From the NCBI GenBank assembly GCA_038145245.1, contig JAYQPI010000028.1, positions 1-12,418 on the forward strand: a DNA stretch of 12,418 nucleotides. Reading direction: 5' to 3'. Below, one piece after another: positions 1 through 6,919 of this stretch (position 1 is its first letter; each line of letters opens with the position of its first letter). Under the pieces are notes generated by a model. It was given only the letters and a program-made list of their open reading frames with translations. It did no database searches and had not been told where the DNA came from. The DNA is from Fontibacterium sp038145245. Lineage in GTDB: Bacteria > Pseudomonadota > Alphaproteobacteria > Pelagibacterales > Pelagibacteraceae. The position numbers and the translations under genes were made by a program.

Positions 1-57
1 AAAATTATTTGATTAAGTCTTAGTAGCTAATAATTTATTTCAGAGTTATAAATAACT

Positions 58-642
58 ATGAAGAAAATAGATTTCTACTTTGATTTTGGGAGTCCTTATT
101 CATATTTAGCACACACACAAATTAAAAAATTTGAAAAAGAGACAGGTGAAAAAGTTAATTACATGCCAGTCCTTGTAGGCGGTCTTCATAAATTAGCAGG
201 TATCACTGCTCCTGCATTCATTCCTCTAAAGGCAAAATATTTAATTAAAGACTGCAAACTTTGGGCAGATAAATATAAAGTTAAATATCAATTTAATAGA
301 TACTTTCCAATTAAAACGGTTGATCTAATGAGAGCAGCGCTAGTTGCCGAAAAAGATAATTTTTTTAGATCTTTCGTGGATAAAGCCTTTAATGCAATTT
401 GGGTAGATTCAATGAATATGAATGATGAAGAGGTTTTTTTTAAATTTATAAAAAACCAAGATGTAAATGCTGATTTATTTTCTCTAAAATATGATGATCC
501 TGTCATTAAAAATGATCTTATCAAAAGAACTAATGATTGTTTTGTGAAGGGAATTTTTGGAGTTCCAAGCTTTATCGTAAATGGAAAATTATTCTGGGGT
601 CAAGATCGATTAGAGTTTGTGTTTAGCGAAGCAAAAAAATAA
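58..642 (+). CDS. 2-hydroxychromene-2-carboxylate isomerase-like protein (DsbA/GST-kappa fold)
   Basis: 194 aa, the usual length of the HCCA isomerase/GST-kappa family, thioredoxin-fold enzymes that isomerise glutathione adducts in aromatic degradation. The N-terminus has the family signature DFxFDFxSPYSYLA, with Ser12 at the position that activates glutathione. The motif GVPSF (Pro170 as the cis-proline) and the following FxGQDRL segment match the C-terminal thioredoxin half. There is no CxxC, which argues against a DsbA oxidoreductase. No signal peptide, so cytoplasmic. No aromatic-degradation gene lies nearby, so the true substrate is unknown; homologues are widespread in marine alphaproteobacteria as general glutathione-linked enzymes. 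The ATG at 58 has no clear ribosome binding site, and a TATAAA box sits at 47-52. The stop codon directly abuts the stop codon of the opposing rhodanese gene. Family assignment is firm, exact reaction is not. Confidence 0.85.
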   Translation: MKKIDFYFDFGSPYSYLAHTQIKKFEKETGEKVNYMPVLVGGLHKLAGITAPAFIPLKAKYLIKDCKLWADKYKVKYQFNRYFPIKTVDLMRAALVAEKDNFFRSFVDKAFNAIWVDSMNMNDEEVFFKFIKNQDVNADLFSLKYDDPVIKNDLIKRTNDCFVKGIFGVPSFIVNGKLFWGQDRLEFVFSEAKK

Positions 643-1038
643 TTACTTCTTTTTAACTTCTACTACTTTAAAACCTTTTTCTTTGAGAGCCCCAAATCCT
701 CCTCTTACGTGCGATACTTTTGGAAAACCCATCTCTTTTAGTGATCTCGTTGCAAGTGCTGATCGCATTCCTTGAGCACAAAATAAAATTAAATTTTTAT
801 CTAAGGGAATCTCTTTTTTAGAATAAGGACTTTCAGGATCCATCCAAAACTCAAGCATTCCTCTTGGGATATGTTTAGAGTTTTCAATTGTGCCATCTCT
901 CCACAATTCTCTAACATCACGAATATCTATTAAAATTGCGTTTTCTTTTTCAATTCTAGACTTTGCTTCTTCTGGAGTTAAAGTTTCTATATCTTTAAGA
1001 ACTTTATCAACAAGATCTTTTGCTGAAATAATTTTCAT
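643..1038 (-). CDS. single-domain rhodanese-like sulfurtransferase
   Basis: 131 aa, one rhodanese domain at about residues 20-127. The motif LIDIRDxxE (about 36-44) opens the domain, and the active-site loop is C87-A-Q-G-M-R, with the catalytic cysteine that would carry a persulfide. The end of the domain shows the usual VRGGFxALKxxGF segment. Such proteins move sulfane sulfur to acceptors; the acceptor cannot be read from the sequence. No signal peptide or membrane segment is seen, so cytoplasmic. An insert of about 15 residues around LEFWMDPESPYS is typical of a bacterial subtype in which the loop precedes the catalytic strand. It is transcribed away from the glycosyltransferase-like gene across a 40-base gap. 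No Shine-Dalgarno sequence precedes ATG 1038, and a TATATT box lies 7 bases upstream, so a leaderless transcript is possible. Confidence 0.87.
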   Translation of the reverse strand: MKIISAKDLVDKVLKDIETLTPEEAKSRIEKENAILIDIRDVRELWRDGTIENSKHIPRGMLEFWMDPESPYSKKEIPLDKNLILFCAQGMRSALATRSLKEMGFPKVSHVRGGFGALKEKGFKVVEVKKK

Positions 1039-1078
1039 AGAACTTAATATATAATTAATTAAAGTAATATTATCTTAT
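1039..1078. promoter_or_regulatory. divergent promoter region, overlapping -10-like boxes
   Basis: This 40-base gap must hold the promoters of both the rhodanese gene (leftward) and the glycosyltransferase-like gene (rightward), unless they start inside the genes. On the + strand TATAAT is at 1050-1055, giving a start near 1062. On the - strand TATATT is at 1046-1051, giving a start at or next to ATG 1038. The two boxes overlap, so the two polymerases would compete. No good -35 box was found on either strand. The region is so A+T-rich that chance boxes are likely. Confidence 0.35.
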
Positions 1079-2095
1079 ATGAAAATACAAAAAAGTAATA
1101 AAAAAAATTTTTTAAAGAAAATTTTTATAAAAATTTGCAGACTTCTTAATTTTGAAATTATCGACCAGTCAAACTTTACAGTTCCAACTCAAAAAAAAAA
1201 ATTAGATGAAAATCTCAGTAACGCAGGAAAAAAATCTATAACTTTGCCAATGGGAGAGATAAAAGTAACAAGACAGATTAATTCACTAAATATTATCTTT
1301 AGATTTTGCACTAAAGTAAAAATGCTAACTCAAAGTAAACAAAGACTATTTGAAGAAGAAAAGAATCAATACACATTTAGGTCATTAAATTCTATTTTAA
1401 ACTCCACGCTAATTGCAAAAAATAACTTTAAATATCTTGATATTAAAATTACAGCAATCGACTCTGGTTCTGATGATACTGATATTCAAAAAATTGAAAA
1501 AATGATTAAAGAAAAAAATATTAATTTTGAATATATAAAATTAAATATTAATGAATTCAAAGATTTCATTGACCCGCAAGCTTCAGCTAATCAAAAATCT
1601 AATATGGCTAACATTTACAAGTCATTTGAAATTGGAAGAGACGGAAAATACGATTTATTATATTTTTTAGAAGATGATTATATACACGCAAAAGATTCTC
1701 TAACAGAAATGCTTTTTACTTATGAAAAATTTGCAAGTTTAATTAAAGATGAGTTAATACTCTGCCCAACCGATTTTCCATATCTTTATAATAAATTCGA
1801 ACCCACTCAAATTATCTTAGGAAATAATAGACATTGGAGAGTTATTGAGGAAACGCTTTGTACCTTTTTAACTAGCAAAAGATTGTTAATAAAATATTGG
1901 GAAACTTTTGTTTCAATGACAAAAAAAGAAAATTTACCATTTGAAAAACCATTGCACGAAATATATTCAAAACAATATTGTCTATCTCCTATCCCATCCC
2001 TTGCAATGCATTGCACAAATATAAATTCTATTTATGGCCTATCACCTGTCATAAATTGGAAAAAATTATGGGATGAAAATGAGATTAATGATTAA
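1079..2095 (+). CDS. glycosyltransferase-like protein (putative GT-A fold)
   Basis: 338 aa. Residues 1-25 are strongly basic with hydrophobic positions and could touch the membrane, but no clear transmembrane helix or signal peptide is seen. From about 120 the sequence resembles a GT2-type nucleotide-sugar transferase: a beta-strand with TAIDSGSDDTD at 125-135, then DLLYFLEDDYIHAKDSL at about 192-208, where Glu198-Asp199-Asp200 would be the metal-binding DxD-type motif. The C-terminal third (NxxSIYGLSPVINWKKLW) is conserved in proteins I associate with SAR11 surface-glycan genes, but this is recollection. Donor and acceptor are unknown. No polysaccharide cluster surrounds it. Codons 37-40 contain a run of 11 A (1191-1201), a possible slippage site. 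It overlaps the peroxiredoxin gene by 8 bases if that gene starts at 2088. Function is inferred from fold motifs only. Confidence 0.6.
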   Translation: MKIQKSNKKNFLKKIFIKICRLLNFEIIDQSNFTVPTQKKKLDENLSNAGKKSITLPMGEIKVTRQINSLNIIFRFCTKVKMLTQSKQRLFEEEKNQYTFRSLNSILNSTLIAKNNFKYLDIKITAIDSGSDDTDIQKIEKMIKEKNINFEYIKLNINEFKDFIDPQASANQKSNMANIYKSFEIGRDGKYDLLYFLEDDYIHAKDSLTEMLFTYEKFASLIKDELILCPTDFPYLYNKFEPTQIILGNNRHWRVIEETLCTFLTSKRLLIKYWETFVSMTKKENLPFEKPLHEIYSKQYCLSPIPSLAMHCTNINSIYGLSPVINWKKLWDENEIND

Positions 2096-2552
2096 GGATA
2101 ATTCTAAAGCTCCTAATTTCAAATTACCATCAACTAATAATAAAGATTTTGAAATCAATAAAAATTTAAAGCAATATTTAGTTATTTATTTTTATCCTCG
2201 CGATAACACCCCTGGCTGCACCAATGAAGCTAAAGATTTTTCAAAATTATATAAAGATTTTAAAAAATTAAACTGTGAAATTATCGGAATATCAAAAGAT
2301 AACATCGAAAGTCATAAAAAATTTATTGATAAACTTAAGATTCCGTTTCAATTACTTTCAGATGAAAAGGTTGTAGTCCTTAAAAAATATGGGGCATGGG
2401 GTGAAAAGAGTATGTACGGTAAAAAATTTATGGGGATTAAAAGAACAACAGTTTTAATTAATCCTAAAAGCAAAATAATAAAAATTTGGAATAACGTTAA
2501 AGTTAAAAACCATGCAAATGAAGTATTAAGTTTTCTAAAAGAGATTATTTAG
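2088..2552 (+). CDS. bcp: peroxiredoxin of the PrxQ/Bcp type, apparently lacking the usual resolving cysteine
   Basis: 154 aa from the chosen start. Thiol peroxidase reducing hydroperoxides in the cytoplasm. The peroxidatic motif TPGCT is at 41-45 (Cys44), preceded by FYPRDN, as in Bcp/PrxQ. In E. coli Bcp a resolving cysteine lies five residues after the peroxidatic one; here that position is Lys49. The only other cysteine is Cys63, in the strand before GISKD. So it may be a 1-Cys enzyme or use Cys63. In-frame ATGs are at 2073, 2079 and 2088; I chose 2088 because MIKDNSKAPNF aligns with the usual Bcp N-terminus and gives normal length. That start overlaps the upstream stop as ATGATTAA. The 3' end overlaps the convergent serB end by 8 bases, leaving no room for a terminator. 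Confidence 0.9.
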   Translation: MIKDNSKAPNFKLPSTNNKDFEINKNLKQYLVIYFYPRDNTPGCTNEAKDFSKLYKDFKKLNCEIIGISKDNIESHKKFIDKLKIPFQLLSDEKVVVLKKYGAWGEKSMYGKKFMGIKRTTVLINPKSKIIKIWNNVKVKNHANEVLSFLKEII

Positions 2553-3429
2553 AAAATTGTTTTTCGGTAAATCCTAAATAAAATAAAATAGTTCTTAAGT
2601 CAGTAAATTGGATATGATTTTTTACTGCTTTTTTAATTATTTGATGAGAATGGTAGCCAATTCCTAGTCCAGAATTTTGTAACATTCCAAGGTCATTTGC
2701 TCCATCACCAACTGAAAGTGCATTCTTAAATTTATTTAATTTTTTTTTCTTACAAATATCATTTAGATAAGCCAATTTTGAATTCTGTTTTCCTGTAATT
2801 GGAATATATGCACCAGTAAATTTATTATTTCTTATAACAAATTTATTACTAATTACTTTTTTAAATCCTAACACTTTACCAACATAAGTTGAAATTGGTT
2901 GAAATCCACCTGTTACTAAACTTGTATGATAACCATTTTTATTTAGAGTCTTAATCAAGATCTTTGATCCATCATTAAATCTAATTTTTTTTATAACTTG
3001 TTTTATGAGTTTGGTACTTTTGCCTTTTAAATAACTAACTCTAAATTTTAATGTATCACGAAGACTAATCTTTCCGTCCATTGCAAGTTTACTCAATTTA
3101 TCAATATCTGTTTTTATTCCTGCAATCTTTACTAAATTATCTAATGTTTCGTCCTTAATCATTGTAGCATCCATATCGGCTAGAAATATTTTCTTTTTTC
3201 TCCATTTTGATTTTTGAATACAAACATCAATTTTATTTTTAAAGCAAAATTTTCTAAGTTTAACTTGTTTCTTTTTACTAATATCTTCACAATATAGATC
3301 GAGTGCTCTATTAGAAAGTATTTTATAATCTTTGGTATTTTGAATCTTTGAGAAAAAATTTATAAGTTTTTTATAATCTAATTTATTTTTAGTTACAAAA
3401 GTACAAACTAGTTCAGAAGAACTATTCAT
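2545..3429 (-). CDS. serB: phosphoserine phosphatase
   Basis: 294 aa. Dephosphorylates 3-phosphoserine to serine, the last step of the phosphorylated serine pathway. The HAD-phosphatase motifs are all present: motif I D85-M-D87-A-T (nucleophile Asp85, acid/base Asp87), motif II VTGGF with Thr173, a conserved lysine at about 218, and motif III/IV GDGANDLGML with Asp242 and Asp246. Most SerB proteins have Ser where Ala88 stands in motif I; this is a mild change. Residues 1-80 form a weakly conserved, lysine-rich N-terminal region in the place of the ACT-like domain of proteobacterial SerB. Last gene of the operon serC-serA-serB: its ATG overlaps the serA stop as ATGAATAG, which suggests coupled translation. 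Its 3' end overlaps the convergent peroxiredoxin gene by 8 bases. Confidence 0.95.
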   Translation of the reverse strand: MNSSSELVCTFVTKNKLDYKKLINFFSKIQNTKDYKILSNRALDLYCEDISKKKQVKLRKFCFKNKIDVCIQKSKWRKKKIFLADMDATMIKDETLDNLVKIAGIKTDIDKLSKLAMDGKISLRDTLKFRVSYLKGKSTKLIKQVIKKIRFNDGSKILIKTLNKNGYHTSLVTGGFQPISTYVGKVLGFKKVISNKFVIRNNKFTGAYIPITGKQNSKLAYLNDICKKKKLNKFKNALSVGDGANDLGMLQNSGLGIGYHSHQIIKKAVKNHIQFTDLRTILFYLGFTEKQFSK

Positions 3430-5014
3430 TCTCTTTATCTTTGAATTGAATATATTTAGCCTGTATCACAAGAGGAATTTTCTTAATGCTCTCAATAACT
3501 GAATTTTCAATTTTATTATCTGTGGAGATAATAGCAATCGCTTCTCCACCAACATTCAATCTACCTAAATGAAAGGTTGCTATATTAATTTTATTATCTG
3601 CTAAAATCTTTGATAAATCTTTTATAAAACCTGGTTTATCCTGGTTTGTTACATATAAATTGTGCTCTGATAAATCTGCTTCAATTTTTATTCCTTTAAC
3701 TTCAACTATTCTGGCTTTACCACCAAAAATAGTTCCAGATACAGAACGAGTTTGTTTATCTGTTGTAACAGTAAGTTTAATTAATGATTGATAGTCATTT
3801 TCTTTTTGATGTTTTACTTCTGAAATTGAGATTGATTTACTCTTCGCAACCAAAACAGAATTAATTACATTAATACTATCTGTAGTTGGTTTTAATAAAC
3901 TATAAATGATTGTCTGAGTTAGTGGAGCGCTATTTACATTTGCTGCTGCCCCTTCAAATTCTATCTGAACAGATTTAATTGCGTTCTCAGTTAGTTGACC
4001 AGCAAAACCACCTAATAAACTAGATAATTTTAAAAATGGTTTCACAGACTGATACTCTTTTGCGGTTAAAGAAAATGTATTTACCGCATTAGTAATTGCG
4101 CCTGTTTTTAAATAGTCAGATATTTGCTCAGCAATCTGCACAGCTACTTTTTCTTGAGCTTCAGTTGTTGAGGCTCCCAAATGTGGCGTCAAAATTAAGT
4201 TTTTTGTTCCTAATAAAGGACTTCCTTTTGGAGGTTCTTGAACAAAAACATCTAGTGCAGCACTAGAAACATGTCCGCTTTCTAGATTTTCTTTTAAAGC
4301 TACTTCATCAATAAGACCACCTCGTGCACAATTAACGATCCGAACTCCTTTTTTCATTTTTTTAAACGCTTCTTTACTAACAATGTTTTTTGTTTTTTCA
4401 TTGAGAGGCGTGTGCAGAGTAATAAAATCAGATCTTTTAAATAAATCATCTAAAGAGACTTTTTCAACTCCTAGTTCTAATGCTCTTTTATCTTGTAAAA
4501 AAGGATCAAAAACAATTACTTTGAATTGAAGACCTAATGCTCGTTGAGCAACAATTGTTCCAATATTTCCACAACCAATAATTCCTAAAGTTTTTCCAGT
4601 GACTTCCACACCTTTGATAGTAGATTTTTCCCATTTTCCTTCATGAGTAGTCTTGTCGGCATAAGGAATTTGTCTTGCAGTTGAAAGTATTAATGTAATT
4701 GCATGTTCTGCAGTAGTTATAGAATTACCAAATGGAGTATTCATCACAACTTTTCCATTACTAGTAGCTGCATCAAGATCTACATTATCAACTCCAATTC
4801 CGGCTCTACCAATAACTTTAAGTTTTTTACAAGACTCTATTACCTCTTTAGTTGCTTTTGTTGCGGACCTAACAACCAAACCATCGCAATCTTGCAATTC
4901 TTTTATTAATGATTTTGCATCAAGATCAGTTTTTGTAATAGCATCAATGCCATTTTCTTTAAAAATAGCTAACGCTTCGTTACTAAGTTTGTCTGCTATT
5001 AAAACTTTATACAT
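3422..5014 (-). CDS. serA: D-3-phosphoglycerate dehydrogenase (long, ACT-containing form)
   Basis: 530 aa, the length of the long type-1 enzyme. Oxidises 3-phosphoglycerate to 3-phosphohydroxypyruvate with NAD+, the first committed step of serine synthesis. Residues 1-95 and 285-315 form the substrate domain. The NAD domain has GCGNIG at 147-152 and an acidic residue after the second strand (Asp170). The catalytic triad is Arg231 (in NCARGG), Glu260 (VQEPP) and His278 (LTPHLGAST). Residues about 320-445 are the intervening regulatory domain (GGKARIVEVKG at its end), and about 453-522 is a C-terminal ACT domain (TNQDKPGFI), where serine feedback is expected in this family. Its ATG overlaps the serC stop as ATGTATAA, and its stop overlaps serB by 8 bases. 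Nothing looks broken. Confidence 0.97.
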   Translation of the reverse strand: MYKVLIADKLSNEALAIFKENGIDAITKTDLDAKSLIKELQDCDGLVVRSATKATKEVIESCKKLKVIGRAGIGVDNVDLDAATSNGKVVMNTPFGNSITTAEHAITLILSTARQIPYADKTTHEGKWEKSTIKGVEVTGKTLGIIGCGNIGTIVAQRALGLQFKVIVFDPFLQDKRALELGVEKVSLDDLFKRSDFITLHTPLNEKTKNIVSKEAFKKMKKGVRIVNCARGGLIDEVALKENLESGHVSSAALDVFVQEPPKGSPLLGTKNLILTPHLGASTTEAQEKVAVQIAEQISDYLKTGAITNAVNTFSLTAKEYQSVKPFLKLSSLLGGFAGQLTENAIKSVQIEFEGAAANVNSAPLTQTIIYSLLKPTTDSINVINSVLVAKSKSISISEVKHQKENDYQSLIKLTVTTDKQTRSVSGTIFGGKARIVEVKGIKIEADLSEHNLYVTNQDKPGFIKDLSKILADNKINIATFHLGRLNVGGEAIAIISTDNKIENSVIESIKKIPLVIQAKYIQFKDKENE

Positions 5015-6167
5015 TTAAATTAGTCAAATAAGCCCATTTAATCCAGGGAAGTAATTTTTCTATATCCGTAGCCTCAACTGTAGCACCACCCCAGATTCTA
5101 AAACCTGCTGGAGCAGTTCTATAAGAATTTACGTCATAAGCAATATTTTCTTTTTCTAATATTTGATTAATAGTCTTTAATTTAGCAGTTTGATCTTCTT
5201 TGCTTAATTTTTTAAATTTAGGATCAGTAATCTTTAGACAAATACTAGTAGAAGAAATTGTGTTTTCTTTTTCAGCTAAAAAATCAATCCAGTCTTTATT
5301 TTCTTTAACAAAAAATTTAACTTCTTCTAAATTTTTCTTTGATCTTTTAATAGCCCCTTCTGACCCCCCAATAGACTCAATCCATAACAATGCATCAATA
5401 CAATCTTCAACACAAAGCATAGATGGAGTATTAATTGTTTCTCCCTCAAAAACACCTTCCAATACTTTTTTATCTTCAGCTAATCTAAATATTTTTGGTA
5501 TTGGCCAACTTGGTTGATACGTTTTTAGTCTCTCTATAGCTTTAGGCGATAATGCAATCATTCCATGAGCAGCTTCTCCTCCCAAAACCTTCTGCCATGA
5601 CCATGTAATTACATCTAATTTTTTCCAATCCATTGTCATTGCAAAAACTGATGATGTAGCATCGCATATTGTAAGCCCTTTTCGATCATCTTTTATCCAG
5701 TTAGCATCTGGAAGACATACTCCAGAACTAGTTCCATTCCATGTAAATATAACATCATTATCAAAATCGACTTTTGTTAAATCAGGAAGTTTTCCGTAAT
5801 CTGCTTTGTGAACATTCAAATTTTTTATTTTTAATTGACTAACAGCATCTTTGATCCAATCGCTGCCAAAATTTTCCCAACCTAAAATATCAACTCCCTT
5901 TACTCCAAGTAAACTCCACATTGCCATTTCGATTGCACCTGTGTCTGAGCCCGCAACAATTCCTACTTTGTAATCATTTGGAAGTTTTAGTGATGATTTT
6001 GATAAATTAATTAATTCTTTTAATTTATCTTTAGCAACCTTAGATCGATGTGATCTTCCTAAAGTAAAAGTTGGAAGATTTGTAATAGACCAGCCTGGTC
6101 TTTTTGCGCAAGGACCTGATGAAAAAAATGCTCTTTCAGGTTTTGTCGTTGGTCTTTCAATTGTCAT
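5007..6167 (-). CDS. serC: phosphoserine aminotransferase, alphaproteobacterial type
   Basis: 386 aa. PLP enzyme that transfers the glutamate amino group to 3-phosphohydroxypyruvate. The N-terminus FFSSGPCAKRPGW and the segment TFTLGRSHRS mark the alphaproteobacterial/Methanosarcina-type SerC rather than the E. coli type. PLP residues: Asp169 in CDATSS, and the Schiff-base lysine Lys193 in WSWQKVLGGE. RIWGGATV at about 357-364 is the conserved C-terminal substrate region. First gene of serC-serA-serB. It is 70 bases downstream of the CADD-family gene, separated by a strong hairpin. No Shine-Dalgarno sequence precedes ATG 6167; a TAAAAT box (6175-6180, - strand) is 7 bases away, so a leaderless message from its own promoter is possible. 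The stop overlaps serA by 8 bases. Confidence 0.96.
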   Translation of the reverse strand: MTIERPTTKPERAFFSSGPCAKRPGWSITNLPTFTLGRSHRSKVAKDKLKELINLSKSSLKLPNDYKVGIVAGSDTGAIEMAMWSLLGVKGVDILGWENFGSDWIKDAVSQLKIKNLNVHKADYGKLPDLTKVDFDNDVIFTWNGTSSGVCLPDANWIKDDRKGLTICDATSSVFAMTMDWKKLDVITWSWQKVLGGEAAHGMIALSPKAIERLKTYQPSWPIPKIFRLAEDKKVLEGVFEGETINTPSMLCVEDCIDALLWIESIGGSEGAIKRSKKNLEEVKFFVKENKDWIDFLAEKENTISSTSICLKITDPKFKKLSKEDQTAKLKTINQILEKENIAYDVNSYRTAPAGFRIWGGATVEATDIEKLLPWIKWAYLTNLNV

Positions 6168-6174
6168 GGCTAAT

Positions 6175-6180
6175 ATTTTA
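6175..6180 (-). promoter_or_regulatory. candidate -10 box of the serCAB operon
   Basis: TAAAAT read on the minus strand, ending 7 bases before the serC ATG. The hairpin at 6193-6227 lies where a -35 box would be, and no TTGACA-like match is clear. If used, the transcript would start at or beside the start codon. The alternative is readthrough from the CADD-family gene past the hairpin. Confidence 0.3.
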
Positions 6181-6192
6181 AACTATTCAAAT

Positions 6193-6227
6193 AAATATCC
6201 TGTGGTTTACTTTGCCACAGGATATTT
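6193..6227 (-). terminator. hairpin between the CADD-family gene and serC
   Basis: Perfect 13-base inverted repeat: left arm 6193-6205 (AAATATCCTGTGG), 9-base loop 6206-6214, right arm 6215-6227. On the minus strand it follows the CADD-family stop by 10 bases and is followed by a T-rich stretch (ATTTGAATAG) that is not a clean U-run. It is best read as a rho-independent terminator of moderate strength, or as an attenuator that lets some transcription into serCAB. Confidence 0.75.
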
Positions 6228-6237
6228 AAAAAAATTA

Positions 6238-6909
6238 TTAGGCTGCTGCTTGAACAGTTAAATTATGTTTTTGAGCTACACCCGATAGAAAGTTCCAAAG
6301 ATATTTCGCAGTTTTTAAAGCAGCTGCTTCAGCTTTTTCTTGATCTTCTTTAGAAAGATTATCTAATAAAACTTCACATTCTTGTCTGTGATATACGTCA
6401 GCTTTTTTATGAGTTTCAAAAAATGCAAGTCCAGATTCTGAATTTACACCATAAAACTTTTTAAGACCCTCAATCTTAACATCAGCGATTTCAGGTATTT
6501 GTCGTTCGTAGGTATATAAAGAAGCAAGTCCTTCTGCATATGTTGATCTTCCTTGTTTAAAAAAGTTATCAATCATTTCAGAAGTATATTTTTCTAATTT
6601 TACTTTTTCGATTTCATTTTTATCAGCTCCTAAAGCAACAGCAAATTGTTTCCATAGTTTAGGATGATCATTATGCTTGTCTTCCTCATCATTTAAGTTC
6701 TCAAGTAAAATTTTTCTATTAGCAATATCCTCACATAATGAATGAGTTGCGCTAATGTAACGAGGAAATGCTTTCACGTGATGATAATATTGTTCAGCGT
6801 AATCTTTAATAATATCTCTACTTAATTTACCTTCGTTCCATGCTTGATAGAATGGATGTTTTAAAAGATGAAATTCATCTAATTTTTTATTTAGTTCTTT
6901 AGAAAACAT
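6238..6909 (-). CDS. CADD-family diiron-type protein, probable self-sacrificing p-aminobenzoate synthase
   Basis: 223 aa, all-helical PqqC/TenA-like fold. It matches Chlamydia CADD (CT610) along most of its length, e.g. YYHHVKAFPRYISA and YTYERQIPEIA. Aligned from memory of that sequence, all six metal ligands are kept: Glu75, His82, Glu135, His167, Asp171, His174 (CADD E81, H88, E142, H174, D178, H181). Tyr21 in HPFYQAW aligns with sacrificial Tyr27, and Lys145 in VKIEGL with Lys152, the proposed amino donor. In Chlamydia this protein makes p-aminobenzoate for folate from its own tyrosine; a Nitrosomonas homologue does likewise. The same role here is inference. PqqC is unlikely: no pqq genes are nearby. 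I chose ATG 6909 over an in-frame TTG at 6921, because GGAG (6916-6919) lies inside the TTG extension, 6 bases before ATG. Flanked by hairpins on both sides, so probably its own transcription unit. Confidence 0.88.
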   Translation of the reverse strand: MFSKELNKKLDEFHLLKHPFYQAWNEGKLSRDIIKDYAEQYYHHVKAFPRYISATHSLCEDIANRKILLENLNDEEDKHNDHPKLWKQFAVALGADKNEIEKVKLEKYTSEMIDNFFKQGRSTYAEGLASLYTYERQIPEIADVKIEGLKKFYGVNSESGLAFFETHKKADVYHRQECEVLLDNLSKEDQEKAEAAALKTAKYLWNFLSGVAQKHNLTVQAAA

Positions 6910-6915
6910 AATTTT

Positions 6916-6919
6916 CTCC
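6916..6919 (-). promoter_or_regulatory. ribosome binding site deciding the CADD-family start
   Basis: GGAG on the minus strand, 6 bases upstream of ATG 6909. It falls within the codons that would follow the alternative TTG start at 6921, which argues that translation begins at the ATG. It is one of the few clear Shine-Dalgarno sequences in the window. Confidence 0.75.

Noticed and set aside
288..524. Open frame on the minus strand inside the isomerase-like gene
   Set aside because: It lies fully inside a recognised gene, has no recognisable motif and no ribosome binding site.
1807..2016. Minus-strand open frame within the glycosyltransferase-like gene
   Set aside because: Complement of a better-supported frame; no family resemblance.
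2073..2552. Longer peroxiredoxin starting at ATG 2073 or 2079
   Set aside because: The added residues do not match the family N-terminus; ATG 2088 gives normal length and the common 8-base overlap.
4703..4909. Plus-strand open frame inside serA
   Set aside because: Cysteine- and serine-rich translation typical of an antisense shadow; serA is certain.
5200..5517. Plus-strand open frame of 105 codons inside serC
   Set aside because: Antisense to conserved serC codons with no own motif.
6168..6237. Riboswitch in front of serC
   Set aside because: The space holds one simple hairpin and no conserved aptamer-like core; no glycine riboswitch features were seen.
6238..6909. PqqC (PQQ synthesis) or TenA (thiamine salvage) as the function of this gene
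   Set aside because: The residue pattern follows CADD, with the tyrosine, lysine and six metal ligands, and no pqq or thi genes are near.
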